Part shown: positions 1-7,360 of the stretch, piece by piece
How the letters are laid out: each line of letters starts with the position of its first letter
How positions within the stretch are numbered: the first letter of the stretch is position 1
From: Oscillospiraceae bacterium
GTDB taxonomy: Bacteria; Bacillota_A; Clostridia; Oscillospirales; Oscillospiraceae
Direction of reading: 5' to 3'
Assembly: GCA_015068055.1 (NCBI GenBank)
Contig: SVLG01000023.1
Coordinates: 1 to 29,263 of the forward strand
DNA: 29,263 nt
Program-made: the position numbers and the translations under genes
Notes under the pieces: model-generated
The model's input: only the letters and a program-made list of their open reading frames with translations
What the model was told of the DNA's origin: nothing
Databases searched by the model: none

Positions 1-185
1 CTTTTCATCCTCAATTACGTTGCCAGCATCAGGTCATCCAAATGACCGCGTTCCAGAATGTTGGTACGGTCCAGCAAACCGCGGATCACCTGACCGGCAA
101 TTTCAACACCTGACAGATCCTTCAGACCTCCACCGCGCTTACCAAAGGCAGAACGTACGCCTTCTACAATGACTACTTCTCGCAT
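1..185 (-). pseudogene. Thiolase (acetyl-CoA acetyltransferase family), 5' part, apparent frameshift
   Basis: This is the N-terminus of a thiolase, which carries out the last, CoA-dependent C-C cleavage of beta-oxidation or the reverse condensation. The 56 readable residues begin MREVVIVEGVRSAFGKRGG, the typical first strand and loop of thiolases. The ATG at 183-185 follows a purine-rich Shine-Dalgarno run, and the preceding gene stops 13 bp upstream, so it is the last visible gene of the operon. The frame closes with TAA at 15-17. Dropping back one base gives V-I-E-D-E-K from 18 down to 1, which is how thiolases of this type continue after LDDLMLAT. I infer a one-base deletion near 18-21, either a true pseudogene or a sequencing error. 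The rest of the gene lies outside the window. Confidence 0.62.
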
Positions 186-198
186 CTCCGTCCCCCCC

Positions 199-1368
199 TT
201 ACAGTTTTTCCAGAATGGTACTGACGCCGATACCGCCGCCGCAGCAGGAACTGAGGACGGCATATTGTCCGGCGTTTTCCATTGCGCTAATGGCAGACTT
301 CGCCATCCAGATGCCTGCCACGGAGCCGCTGTTGCCTACGGCCAGTGCGCCGCCAAAGCTGTTCCAACGAGCATTTTTCATGGAAGTATACGTCCGGCGC
401 GCCATTTCCTTGCGGGTGCAGATGTCGTAGACAGCCGTCAGCTGGTTATTTTCCCAGACAGCAATGTCCGCGATCTGCAAGCCTGCATACTTCAGCGCCT
501 TCAGGTTGGAGTAGGCCGCGGCAACTCCGGCCGCGTTAGGCTCACAGCCCGTGTCTGCGCCACCGACCCAGCGGGCCAAAGGCTTCAGACCCATGGCCTT
601 CGCCTTTTCAGCGGACATCATCAGAATGTAGCCGGCGCCTTCCGTCATATGGGCCACGTTACCTGCGGTGCATACGCCGCCCAGTAAAGACGCACATTCC
701 TGCACATTGACTGCGGACACATCGTCAGATGCCGCTGTAATTTCGGGGGTTTTTCTGGTAGCGGGCACCACATAGGGGACAATCTCGCTGCCGATTGCAC
801 CTTCAGCAAGCGCTCTGGCGTGATCTTCACGACTCTTGGCGGCCACTTCGTCGCATTCTTCGCGGCTGAGGCCGTAGAGCCTTGCAATGCGGTCGCTGAC
901 CTCCGCATGATCCAGATCTTCATCCTTAAAGGGGGAATTTTTCCGCACGAGGGCTCTGGGGGCAATCAGTTTATAGGGCGCAACGTCCGTTGCCATGAAG
1001 GCAGGCATCTGACTCCAGGAGTCCATGCCGCCTACGAGACATACATCGTCCAAACCCAGAGCGATTTTGCCGGCTGCATGGTTCATCGCTGCCAGCACAG
1101 AACCTTCCAGCATTTCCAGAGTAACAGAAGACGTGGGCATGGGAAAATCAGCGCCCAGTGTGATATACCGGCCCAGGTTCACTGCGTTCAAATCGTGATT
1201 TGCGGAAGATGCGAAAATGGTGTTCACGTCTTCCTTCTGTATCCCGAACCTCTCCACAGCGTTGTTCAGTGCCAGAATACCCAGCTGTGCCGCCGTCTTG
1301 TCCCGGAGCGCCCCGCCAACGGCGCAAAAGGGCGTTCTGGAAATATTAACAAGCACAACATCTCTCAT
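199..1368 (-). CDS. Thiolase-family protein with altered active site
   Basis: This 389-aa protein has normal thiolase length and fold signatures: MRDVVLVNISRTPF at the N-terminus and S-C-C-G-G-G-I-G near residue 375. It does not look like a normal catalyst. Where thiolases carry the nucleophilic Cys (about residue 89, VNxxCxSG), this protein reads SVTLEMLEGS with Met86 at the Cys position. The GHP histidine near 348 is Asn346 (AVGNSGSVAG), and the NEAF motif is replaced by ENNQLTA. The second cysteine (CxGGG) is kept. It follows livF by 89 bp with a good AAGGAG site and is followed by a second thiolase. I infer either a non-canonical thiolase or the non-catalytic partner of a hetero-oligomer with its neighbour. 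The family call is firm; the reaction is unknown. Confidence 0.85.
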   Translation of the reverse strand: MRDVVLVNISRTPFCAVGGALRDKTAAQLGILALNNAVERFGIQKEDVNTIFASSANHDLNAVNLGRYITLGADFPMPTSSVTLEMLEGSVLAAMNHAAGKIALGLDDVCLVGGMDSWSQMPAFMATDVAPYKLIAPRALVRKNSPFKDEDLDHAEVSDRIARLYGLSREECDEVAAKSREDHARALAEGAIGSEIVPYVVPATRKTPEITAASDDVSAVNVQECASLLGGVCTAGNVAHMTEGAGYILMMSAEKAKAMGLKPLARWVGGADTGCEPNAAGVAAAYSNLKALKYAGLQIADIAVWENNQLTAVYDICTRKEMARRTYTSMKNARWNSFGGALAVGNSGSVAGIWMAKSAISAMENAGQYAVLSSCCGGGIGVSTILEKL

Positions 1369-1457
1369 GATTCGATGCTCCTTCTATTCTTCGAATGTGC
1401 CTTTCGCAATTGCATACAACATCCTTGGTTTGAACAGGGTGCATAACTACCGTGCCG

Positions 1458-2165
1458 TCAGATGCCCAGATAGGCTTTCTGCAGTTCTTCGTTGTTTTTC
1501 AGCTCCTCGCCGGTGCCATGCATGACGTTTTCGCCGGTTTCAATGACATACGCTTTGTCGGCGATGGTCAGAGAGGACGAAACGTTCTGCTCAACCAGCA
1601 GGATGGTCATACCTTCCTCTTTCAGCTTCCTGATGGTATGGAAAATGCTTTCAACGATGATGGGGGCCAGACCCAGAGAGGGTTCGTCCATGACCAGCAG
1701 CTTGGGCGCGGCCATGATGCCGCGGGCGATGGCGCACATCTGCTGTTCACCGCCGGAGAGGGAGCCGGCCAGCTGCTTGCGGCGCTCCTTCAGTTTTGGA
1801 AGGATCTCGTAACAGCGCTCCAGATTTTCTTCGCGTATTTTACGGGCCTTCGGCAGATAGGAACCACACATCAGATTTTCCTCTACACTCATGTAGGGGA
1901 ACAACTTACGACCTTCGGGAACCTGAACAATACCCTTTGCCACACGCTCGTAAATAGGCATATGGGTAACATCTTCACCGTTGAAGCTCAGGCTGCCGCT
2001 CTTGGGGATCAGCTGACCTGAAATGGTCTTGATAGTCGTAGTCTTACCAGCGCCGTTACTGCCCAGCAGAGCAGTGATGGTTCCCTCCTCGACCTCCAGA
2101 GAAATACCGTGCAGCGCCTGGAATTCACCGTAGGAAACGACGATGTTGTCAACTTTAAGTAGCAT
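1458..2165 (-). CDS. livF: Liv-type ABC transporter ATP-binding protein LivF
   Basis: This is one of the two cytoplasmic ATPases of a branched-chain-amino-acid-type (HAAT family) ABC importer. The 235 aa show a Walker A GSNGAGKTT near residue 35, the signature LSGGEQQMCAIARG and a Walker B LLVMDEPSLGLAP, in standard order and at typical LivF length. Its start overlaps the end of livG by 11 bp, so the two are translationally coupled. It drives import together with LivG through LivH/LivM. The family name says branched-chain amino acids, but Liv-type systems also carry aromatic and other organic acids. Given the CoA-transferase, dehydrogenase and thiolases in this operon, the substrate may be a carboxylic acid that is then degraded as a CoA ester. 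Confidence 0.93.
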   Translation of the reverse strand: MLLKVDNIVVSYGEFQALHGISLEVEEGTITALLGSNGAGKTTTIKTISGQLIPKSGSLSFNGEDVTHMPIYERVAKGIVQVPEGRKLFPYMSVEENLMCGSYLPKARKIREENLERCYEILPKLKERRKQLAGSLSGGEQQMCAIARGIMAAPKLLVMDEPSLGLAPIIVESIFHTIRKLKEEGMTILLVEQNVSSSLTIADKAYVIETGENVMHGTGEELKNNEELQKAYLGI

Positions 2166-2895
2166 ACTTGTTCACCCCCAGGTAGGATTCGATGACCTTC
2201 GGGTCGGACATAACTTCCTGCGGCGTACCTTCGGAAATCAGTTTGCCTTGGTTCATGCAGTACACACGTTCCGTCAGGGTCATGATGACCTTGATGACGT
2301 GCTCAATGATAATGATAGAAACACCGGTTTTACTGACGGTACGGATGCTCTCAATGATCTCCCCACGCTCCGTGGGGTTCAGGCCCGCCATAACCTCGTC
2401 CAGCAGCAGGATCTTGGGCTCCGTTGCCAGAGCGCGGGCGATCTCCATGCGTTTCATCTGCACCAGCGTCAGGGACTTGCCGCTGACATTGGCCAGATGG
2501 CCGATGCCCAACAGCTCAATAATGCCATCCGCGATCTTACCGGCATCCTTGACATTGGGGTGACGCATCATAGCGCCTACCATCACGTTCTCCCGCAGCG
2601 TCAGAGCGCCAAAAGGCTTCACCACCTGATAGGTGCGGCCGACGCCCTCCTTGCAGATGTCGTGGGGAGCCATATTCTGAATTTCCTTGCCGTTAAAGAT
2701 GATTTTACCGGAGGTGGGCGGGAAAGATCCGGAGACCATGTTGAACACGGTGGTCTTGCCGGCACCGTTGGCACCGATGACACCCAGGATCTCGCCCTGT
2801 TTCAGATGCATACTGACATCGTTCACTGCCACCAGACCGCCGAACTGCTTGGTCAGGTGTTCAATTTTGAGGACAACATTGTTTTCCATATTCAT
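2155..2895 (-). CDS. livG: Liv-type ABC transporter ATP-binding protein LivG
   Basis: This is the second ATPase of the importer, 246 aa from the ATG at 2893-2895 (MNMENNVVLKIEHLTKQFGG). The start was chosen because ATGA overlaps the livM stop and AAGGAGGAGG precedes it. The open frame further upstream lies antisense-like inside livM and is not coding. Motifs are Walker A GANGAGKTT, a LivG-type signature SLTLVQMKRMEIARAL in place of the usual LSGGQ, and Walker B ILLLDEVMAGLNPTE. The degenerate signature and DEVMAGL are normal for LivG-like proteins. It lies between livM and livF and overlaps both. Confidence 0.92.
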   Translation of the reverse strand: MNMENNVVLKIEHLTKQFGGLVAVNDVSMHLKQGEILGVIGANGAGKTTVFNMVSGSFPPTSGKIIFNGKEIQNMAPHDICKEGVGRTYQVVKPFGALTLRENVMVGAMMRHPNVKDAGKIADGIIELLGIGHLANVSGKSLTLVQMKRMEIARALATEPKILLLDEVMAGLNPTERGEIIESIRTVSKTGVSIIIIEHVIKVIMTLTERVYCMNQGKLISEGTPQEVMSDPKVIESYLGVNKYAT

Positions 2896-3917
2896 GCCTC
2901 CTCCTTCTTTATGGCTTTTTCGCCCTTCTTGAGCTTGCCGCTGAGCTTGCTGCTCAGACTGCTGATCAGGCCGTAAATACCGCCGGGAGCGAAGCGAACC
3001 ACCACGATCAGGGCAATGCCGTAGAACACGGTGCCGAGGGACGCTGCGCTGGCGCCCATGCGGGTGCGCATAAACTCGCTGATAAAGCCCATGATGGCAG
3101 CGCCGATGACGGGGCCCCACAGGGTACCTCTGCCGCCGATGACGCAGTACATCATAATCTCCAGAGTCAGGGTATAGCTCAGCACCTTGGCAGGCATGAC
3201 GGTCAGAAGATAAAAGCCGTAAAGAGAGCCGGCCATGGCCATCAGGGCGGAACTGATCATCTGGGCATAGGTCTTGTACATAACCACGTTGATACCGGTC
3301 GTGGCGGAGGCATCCTGATCGGAGCTGATAGCCATCAGGTAATAGCCGATCCTGTGGTTCTTGATCCAAGCGGAAACAGAAATTGTGATGACCAGCGCAC
3401 CCAGCACCACATAGAACCAGATGGGCTTTGTAAACTGCATATCCTGCCAGCGGCCGCTGTAAGGCAGCAGCAGACCCAGGGAGGCACCCAGCTTGAAATC
3501 ACCGATGTACTGGATAGAGGATACGATGTAGAGGCCGATATAAAGGAAGGCGACCGTAGACAGGGAGAAGTAGGTGCCGGACAGGCGGAAGCAGGGACGG
3601 GAAATGACTGCAGACAGCAGTGCAGAAACCACCATGCCGATGAGCATGCCAATCCAGGGAGAACAGAAACCGCCCACATAGCAGATGCCGGCAGCGTAGG
3701 CACCAACACCGATGAACAGGCCATTACCCAGTGCGAACTGGCCGGCGTAACCGCCGATGATGTTCCAGGCGCTGGAGAAGCAGGAGAAGAACAGAAGCGT
3801 AGTGCCAACCTGCAAAATGTACTTCTGCGTAACCACCTGCGGGATAAGGATTGCCACAATCAAGCAAATCGCAGGAAGGATGATTCCCTTATTAAATCTC
3901 ATTTCTCTCTTCATCAT
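2892..3917 (-). CDS. livM: Liv-type ABC transporter permease LivM
   Basis: This is an inner-membrane permease of the importer. The 341 aa have about eight to ten hydrophobic segments and the LivM hallmark around residues 55-80 (AWNIIGGYAGQFALGNGLFIGVGAY). The region TLTLEIMMYCVIGGRGTLWGPVIGA matches the conserved cytoplasmic loop that contacts the ATPases. The C-terminus is lysine-rich. Its ATG overlaps the livH stop as ATGA, with AAGGAG upstream. A second ATG directly follows, so the start could be one codon later. Confidence 0.92.
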   Translation of the reverse strand: MMKREMRFNKGIILPAICLIVAILIPQVVTQKYILQVGTTLLFFSCFSSAWNIIGGYAGQFALGNGLFIGVGAYAAGICYVGGFCSPWIGMLIGMVVSALLSAVISRPCFRLSGTYFSLSTVAFLYIGLYIVSSIQYIGDFKLGASLGLLLPYSGRWQDMQFTKPIWFYVVLGALVITISVSAWIKNHRIGYYLMAISSDQDASATTGINVVMYKTYAQMISSALMAMAGSLYGFYLLTVMPAKVLSYTLTLEIMMYCVIGGRGTLWGPVIGAAIMGFISEFMRTRMGASAASLGTVFYGIALIVVVRFAPGGIYGLISSLSSKLSGKLKKGEKAIKKEEA

Positions 3918-4792
3918 GATTTCTCCTTCGACAGCAGACCGTTGGGTTTCAGGAACAAAATCAAGGCGAACAGGCCGAAGATCATCATCTGGGCAATTAC
4001 GTTATTGAAGTAATAAGCGCCCAGTGTCTCAACAAGACCGATGATGATGCCACCAAGCAATGCGCCGGGGACGGAACCCTTACCGCCCAGCACCACCACG
4101 ATCAGGCTCTTGAAGCCGAACGTCTGACCGGAAGCGGGGGACACGGTGTACATGGGGATCATTACACAGGCCGCCAGACCCACGCAGGCGTGGTTCAGCG
4201 CGTTTGCCAGATTGTAGAGCTTCACGTTGTTCATGCCCATCAGCTGTGCAGTTTCCTTATCCTGAGAGGTAGCACGAAGGGCACGGCCGATTTCGGTCTT
4301 GCGCAGCAGCAGCTCCAGCCCCACAGTAACGCACAGGATAGCAATAAATGCATAAACCTTTGCCTGCGAAATGGAAGCAACTCCCAGATCAAACATTTTG
4401 CCGCTTACGGGGGTGGCCACGGACTTGGCGTTGGCACCAAAAATGAATGTAGCCAGGTTAAAAATGATGTAGGAGATACCGGCTGTGGTCAGCATAACGT
4501 CCAGAGACTCACGGTCTTTGGTACGCATGACCAGCGGGTTCAAGATATATTTCTGCAGACCGGAGCCGTACAGGAACATGAGGGGGACCATGATGAGAAT
4601 GGCCAGATAGGGATGTATGCTTGTTTTCCCGATCAGCACATAGAGAATGAACATGGCCATCATATAGGTGTCGCCCTGTGCCCAGTTAAAAATTCTCATG
4701 ATACCGAAGGAAAGTGACAGACCAATGGCAACACAGGCGTAAATACCGCCCGTGAGCGTACCGTCTATCAACAGCTGAATCAAGCTGTTCAT
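3914..4792 (-). CDS. livH: Liv-type ABC transporter permease LivH
   Basis: This is the partner permease of LivM. The 292 aa are highly hydrophobic, starting MNSLIQLLIDGTLTGGIYACVAIGLSL, followed by the family signature FGIMRIFNWAQGDTYMMAMF. The conserved ATPase-contact loop KSLIVVVLGGKGSVPGALLGG lies near residues 225-245. The start has a near-perfect AAGGAGG site 8 bp upstream. It lies 207 bp downstream of the binding-protein gene, and the hairpins in that gap probably keep permease expression below that of the binding protein. Confidence 0.92.
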   Translation of the reverse strand: MNSLIQLLIDGTLTGGIYACVAIGLSLSFGIMRIFNWAQGDTYMMAMFILYVLIGKTSIHPYLAILIMVPLMFLYGSGLQKYILNPLVMRTKDRESLDVMLTTAGISYIIFNLATFIFGANAKSVATPVSGKMFDLGVASISQAKVYAFIAILCVTVGLELLLRKTEIGRALRATSQDKETAQLMGMNNVKLYNLANALNHACVGLAACVMIPMYTVSPASGQTFGFKSLIVVVLGGKGSVPGALLGGIIIGLVETLGAYYFNNVIAQMMIFGLFALILFLKPNGLLSKEKS

Positions 4793-4872
4793 ATATTACT
4801 TACCTCCTTGGGTGATTCGTTTTCTCTCGTATTCCTCAATGTCTCTTAGAGGGGCCGGTTTATCGGGAAATC

Positions 4873-4907
4873 CGCCATGTCCGCACCGCGGAGACGGGGA
4901 CATGGCG
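4873..4907 (-). other. RNA hairpin between livK and livH (first)
   Basis: A perfect 10-bp inverted repeat (CGCCATGTCC at 4873-4882 with its complement at 4898-4907) lies in the 207-bp gap between the binding-protein gene and livH. No U-run follows in the minus direction, so it is not a plain terminator. Hairpins here commonly protect the 3' end of the binding-protein mRNA or cause partial termination. I infer one of these roles. Confidence 0.5.
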
Positions 4908-4927
4908 AATACCCCCATATTGAATGA

Positions 4928-4949
4928 CGGGATGCCCGCAAGCATCCCG
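4928..4949 (-). other. RNA hairpin between livK and livH (second)
   Basis: An 8-bp perfect stem, CGGGATGC at 4928-4935 and GCATCCCG at 4942-4949 with a 6-nt loop, lies about 50 bp after the livK stop in the direction of transcription. There is no U-tract, so it is an RNA-stabilising or attenuating hairpin rather than a full terminator. Confidence 0.5.
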
Positions 4950-4999
4950 CCACCATTTATTAAGATGCGTTATTCTGACAATATGTTTCTATCAGGTAA

Positions 5000-6337
5000 T
5001 CAGTAGGGGAGTTCGAAGGGGTAGTTGGGGTTGGCGCGGGCCACAGGCCAGGCAGCTCTGTAGGCACCATCCTTGATGAAGCCAAAGGCAACGCCATTCT
5101 CGTACACATTCTGGTTATAAAGAACGGTTTCGCCATCGGGCATCAGACCATCTTCGTACTTGACGTGGTCGGCCAGAGAGAGCAGCAGAGCGGGATGCTC
5201 GCCCTTGATATCGGTGGCGGCCATGGCAGCGGCGATGGCATCGGGCTCGTCCGCGGTGGTGCGCTGCAGGGCGTCAACCAGAGACCACATGCCCAGCCAG
5301 ACGCAGGAAGCGTTCTCATTGAAGGGATAGCCGAACTCAGCCAGGAAGGCATCACTGATTTCGCAGGCCCATTCAACGTCGTAAGAAGCGTTCTTCAGAT
5401 CATCGAACCACCAGGAAGTGGACATCGTGTACTCAGCGGCCTCACCGCACTGATCGATGAAGTCGCCCTGAACGAAGCCGGCACCGGCAGCGAGGACGGG
5501 CATGAAGACACCCTTTTCGTGCATCTGCTTCATGAAGCGGATAGCATCGTCCATGATCAGGGTGGGCTCAATGTAGGTAGCGATGCCAACGTTTTCCTCG
5601 ATCTTGGCAATCTCAGCGGAGTAGTCGGCAGCGCCGGAAACAACGGGAACACCAATAACAGTATTGCCGGTAGCTTCAGCAACCATCTGCTTCTCTTCCC
5701 AACCGGTCTGGCCGTAGTCAGCAGCATCGTAAAGAACCAGAGAAGTTCTGGGGTAGCCAAACTGCTCATTCTTCCACTCATCAAGCTTCAGCTGGGTGTG
5801 GAACTGGGCGGCGTTGGCGCTGTTGGCGTGATAAACGTACTCGTTTTCAACGGTGAATGCATCGTTGCCGGCGGCAGAGGTCATCTGCATGGGGATCTGA
5901 GCCGCGATAACATACTGGGACAGGGTGTTGGCCACGGCGGTGTTGTAGCCACCAACCACACAGGTGACGCCTTCGACGTTGACCAGACGCTCAAACTCGG
6001 TCAGAGCAACCTGACCATCGCCCTGGGTATCGCCGTAGACAACTTCAAGCTGAGCGCCGCCCAGATTCTGCAGGCCGCCCTCGCTGTTGATCTTGTCAAC
6101 AATGTAGCTGATAAGGAACTGAGCCTCAGGACCGGCGGTAGCGGAAGCGCCGGAGAAGGGATACAGAGCGCCGATCTTAACAACGGGAACCTCGGCGGGG
6201 GTCTCCGCAGCGGCCGCGGCGGGAGTCTCGGCCTTTTCAGCGAGCTTCGCCTCGGCGGGAGCTTCGGTCTGCGCGCCGCAGGCGCACAGACCGAGAACCA
6301 TAACCAGAGTCAGCAGCAGGGCAATGATTCTTTTCAT
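5000..6337 (-). CDS. livK: Liv-type ABC transporter substrate-binding lipoprotein
   Basis: This is the extracellular receptor of the importer. The 445 aa begin with a lipoprotein signal (MKRIIALLLTLVMVLGLCAC, lipobox LCAC with the lipidated Cys near residue 20), then an Ala/Glu/Pro-rich linker to about residue 50. The mature type I periplasmic-binding fold (Peripla_BP_6) follows, starting VVKIGALYPFSGASATAGPE. The length and the KIGALYPFSG motif are typical of LivK/AmiC-like receptors. ATG 6337 has a GGAGG site 7 bp upstream. The ligand cannot be read from sequence; the operon context suggests an organic acid or amino-acid-derived compound. Confidence 0.9.
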   Translation of the reverse strand: MKRIIALLLTLVMVLGLCACGAQTEAPAEAKLAEKAETPAAAAAETPAEVPVVKIGALYPFSGASATAGPEAQFLISYIVDKINSEGGLQNLGGAQLEVVYGDTQGDGQVALTEFERLVNVEGVTCVVGGYNTAVANTLSQYVIAAQIPMQMTSAAGNDAFTVENEYVYHANSANAAQFHTQLKLDEWKNEQFGYPRTSLVLYDAADYGQTGWEEKQMVAEATGNTVIGVPVVSGAADYSAEIAKIEENVGIATYIEPTLIMDDAIRFMKQMHEKGVFMPVLAAGAGFVQGDFIDQCGEAAEYTMSTSWWFDDLKNASYDVEWACEISDAFLAEFGYPFNENASCVWLGMWSLVDALQRTTADEPDAIAAAMAATDIKGEHPALLLSLADHVKYEDGLMPDGETVLYNQNVYENGVAFGFIKDGAYRAAWPVARANPNYPFELPY

Positions 6338-6434
6338 GTTTTTTCCTCCATTTTTTAATATTTCTCATCATCTGCTTTTAGCAGAACAATGAACAAGAGA
6401 GTAATGCGCGGGATTTGATCCCGGTCCAAGCCTT

Positions 6435-7313
6435 TTACTTCTTTTCGCCGGTGTAGTCGTAGAAGCCCTTGCCGGTCTTTCGTCCCCATTCTCCGGCATG
6501 GTATTTCTGTACGACGGTGGGCCAGGGGAGATCCTCACGATCTCCGGACTGGCGGTAATTATCCATAGCAACGATATAGTGGAGATCAATACCGGTCAGA
6601 TCCAGCAGGCGCAGAGGGCCCATGGCGTAACCCAGTCCCGTTTCTGCAACGATGTCAATGTCTTCAGCGGCGGCATAGCCACCCTCCAGAATGGCAAGCG
6701 CTTCCTCTGCAAGGACTCTGTTAAAGCGGCTTCCGATCATGCCGCGCAGTTCGCGCTGAATTTTTGCGGGAACTTTTCCGAGTCGTTCAGCAAACGCAAC
6801 GATCGTTTCGAAGGTCTCCTTGGCGGTATGTTCACCACGCATCACTTCCACGCACTTCATGACCAGCGCGGGATTGAAGAAATGCATATTGCAAAGGCGG
6901 CCGGGGTTTTTGACAGAGTCTTTGACTTCGGAGGTGCAGATGAAGGAGGCGTTTGTTACCAGCAGAGCTTCCGGCTTGCAGGCCTCGTCCAGCTGCCGGA
7001 AGATTGTCTTTTTCAGTTCAAGCTGCTCAAATGCCGCTTCGACAACGATGTCCGCGTCTTTGACTGCTTCCGTAAAATCTTCCACAAAGTGAATGTTGGC
7101 AAAGGCCTGATCGCATTCTTCCTGTGTAATGCGGCCCTTGGCAACACGGCCGGGCAGATATTCATCCACGAAAGCCTTCGCTTTCTTCAGCTGTGCGGGG
7201 TATGCGTCGGTTACATATGTATCGTATCCATGCATGGCGCAAAGCGTTGCAATCTGATGGCCCATGTTACCGGCGCCAACCACGGCAACCTTTTTTACAT
7301 CATTAATATTCAT
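6435..7313 (-). CDS. 3-hydroxyacyl-CoA dehydrogenase (3-hydroxybutyryl-CoA dehydrogenase type)
   Basis: This enzyme oxidises or reduces 3-hydroxyacyl-CoA with NAD(H), the step before thiolase. The 292-aa reading starts at ATG 7311-7313 (MNINDVKKVAVVGAGNMG) behind GGGAG; a longer frame to 7343 lacks a ribosome site. The Rossmann GxGxxG lies at residues 13-18. VVEAAFE holds the expected Glu near 92, TNASF the catalytic-region Asn near 121, and CNMHFFNP the catalytic His near 144. The C-terminus GRKTGKGFYDY is the family hallmark. It sits between the CoA-transferase and the transporter, in line with degradation of the imported acid as its CoA ester. Acyl-CoA dehydrogenase and enoyl-CoA hydratase genes are not in the window. 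Confidence 0.92.
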   Translation of the reverse strand: MNINDVKKVAVVGAGNMGHQIATLCAMHGYDTYVTDAYPAQLKKAKAFVDEYLPGRVAKGRITQEECDQAFANIHFVEDFTEAVKDADIVVEAAFEQLELKKTIFRQLDEACKPEALLVTNASFICTSEVKDSVKNPGRLCNMHFFNPALVMKCVEVMRGEHTAKETFETIVAFAERLGKVPAKIQRELRGMIGSRFNRVLAEEALAILEGGYAAAEDIDIVAETGLGYAMGPLRLLDLTGIDLHYIVAMDNYRQSGDREDLPWPTVVQKYHAGEWGRKTGKGFYDYTGEKK

Positions 7314-7360
7314 AGCAATCTCCCTATGTCGTGTCATGTGCATGCGTTCGCTGTTTCTGC

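Noticed and set aside
2155..3369. 404-aa open frame extending livG upstream
   Set aside because: The first 158 or so residues are Arg/His/Gly-rich and read out of frame through livM, which is clearly coding. The real start has an AAGGAGG site and ATGA overlap.
4855..4999. Riboswitch or small RNA in the livK-livH gap
   Set aside because: Only two simple hairpins are visible; no known riboswitch core or promoter was recognised.
5165..6358. 397-aa Gly-rich open frame on the plus strand
   Set aside because: It is the antisense shadow of the binding-protein gene; the composition is that of reversed Ala/Pro codons.
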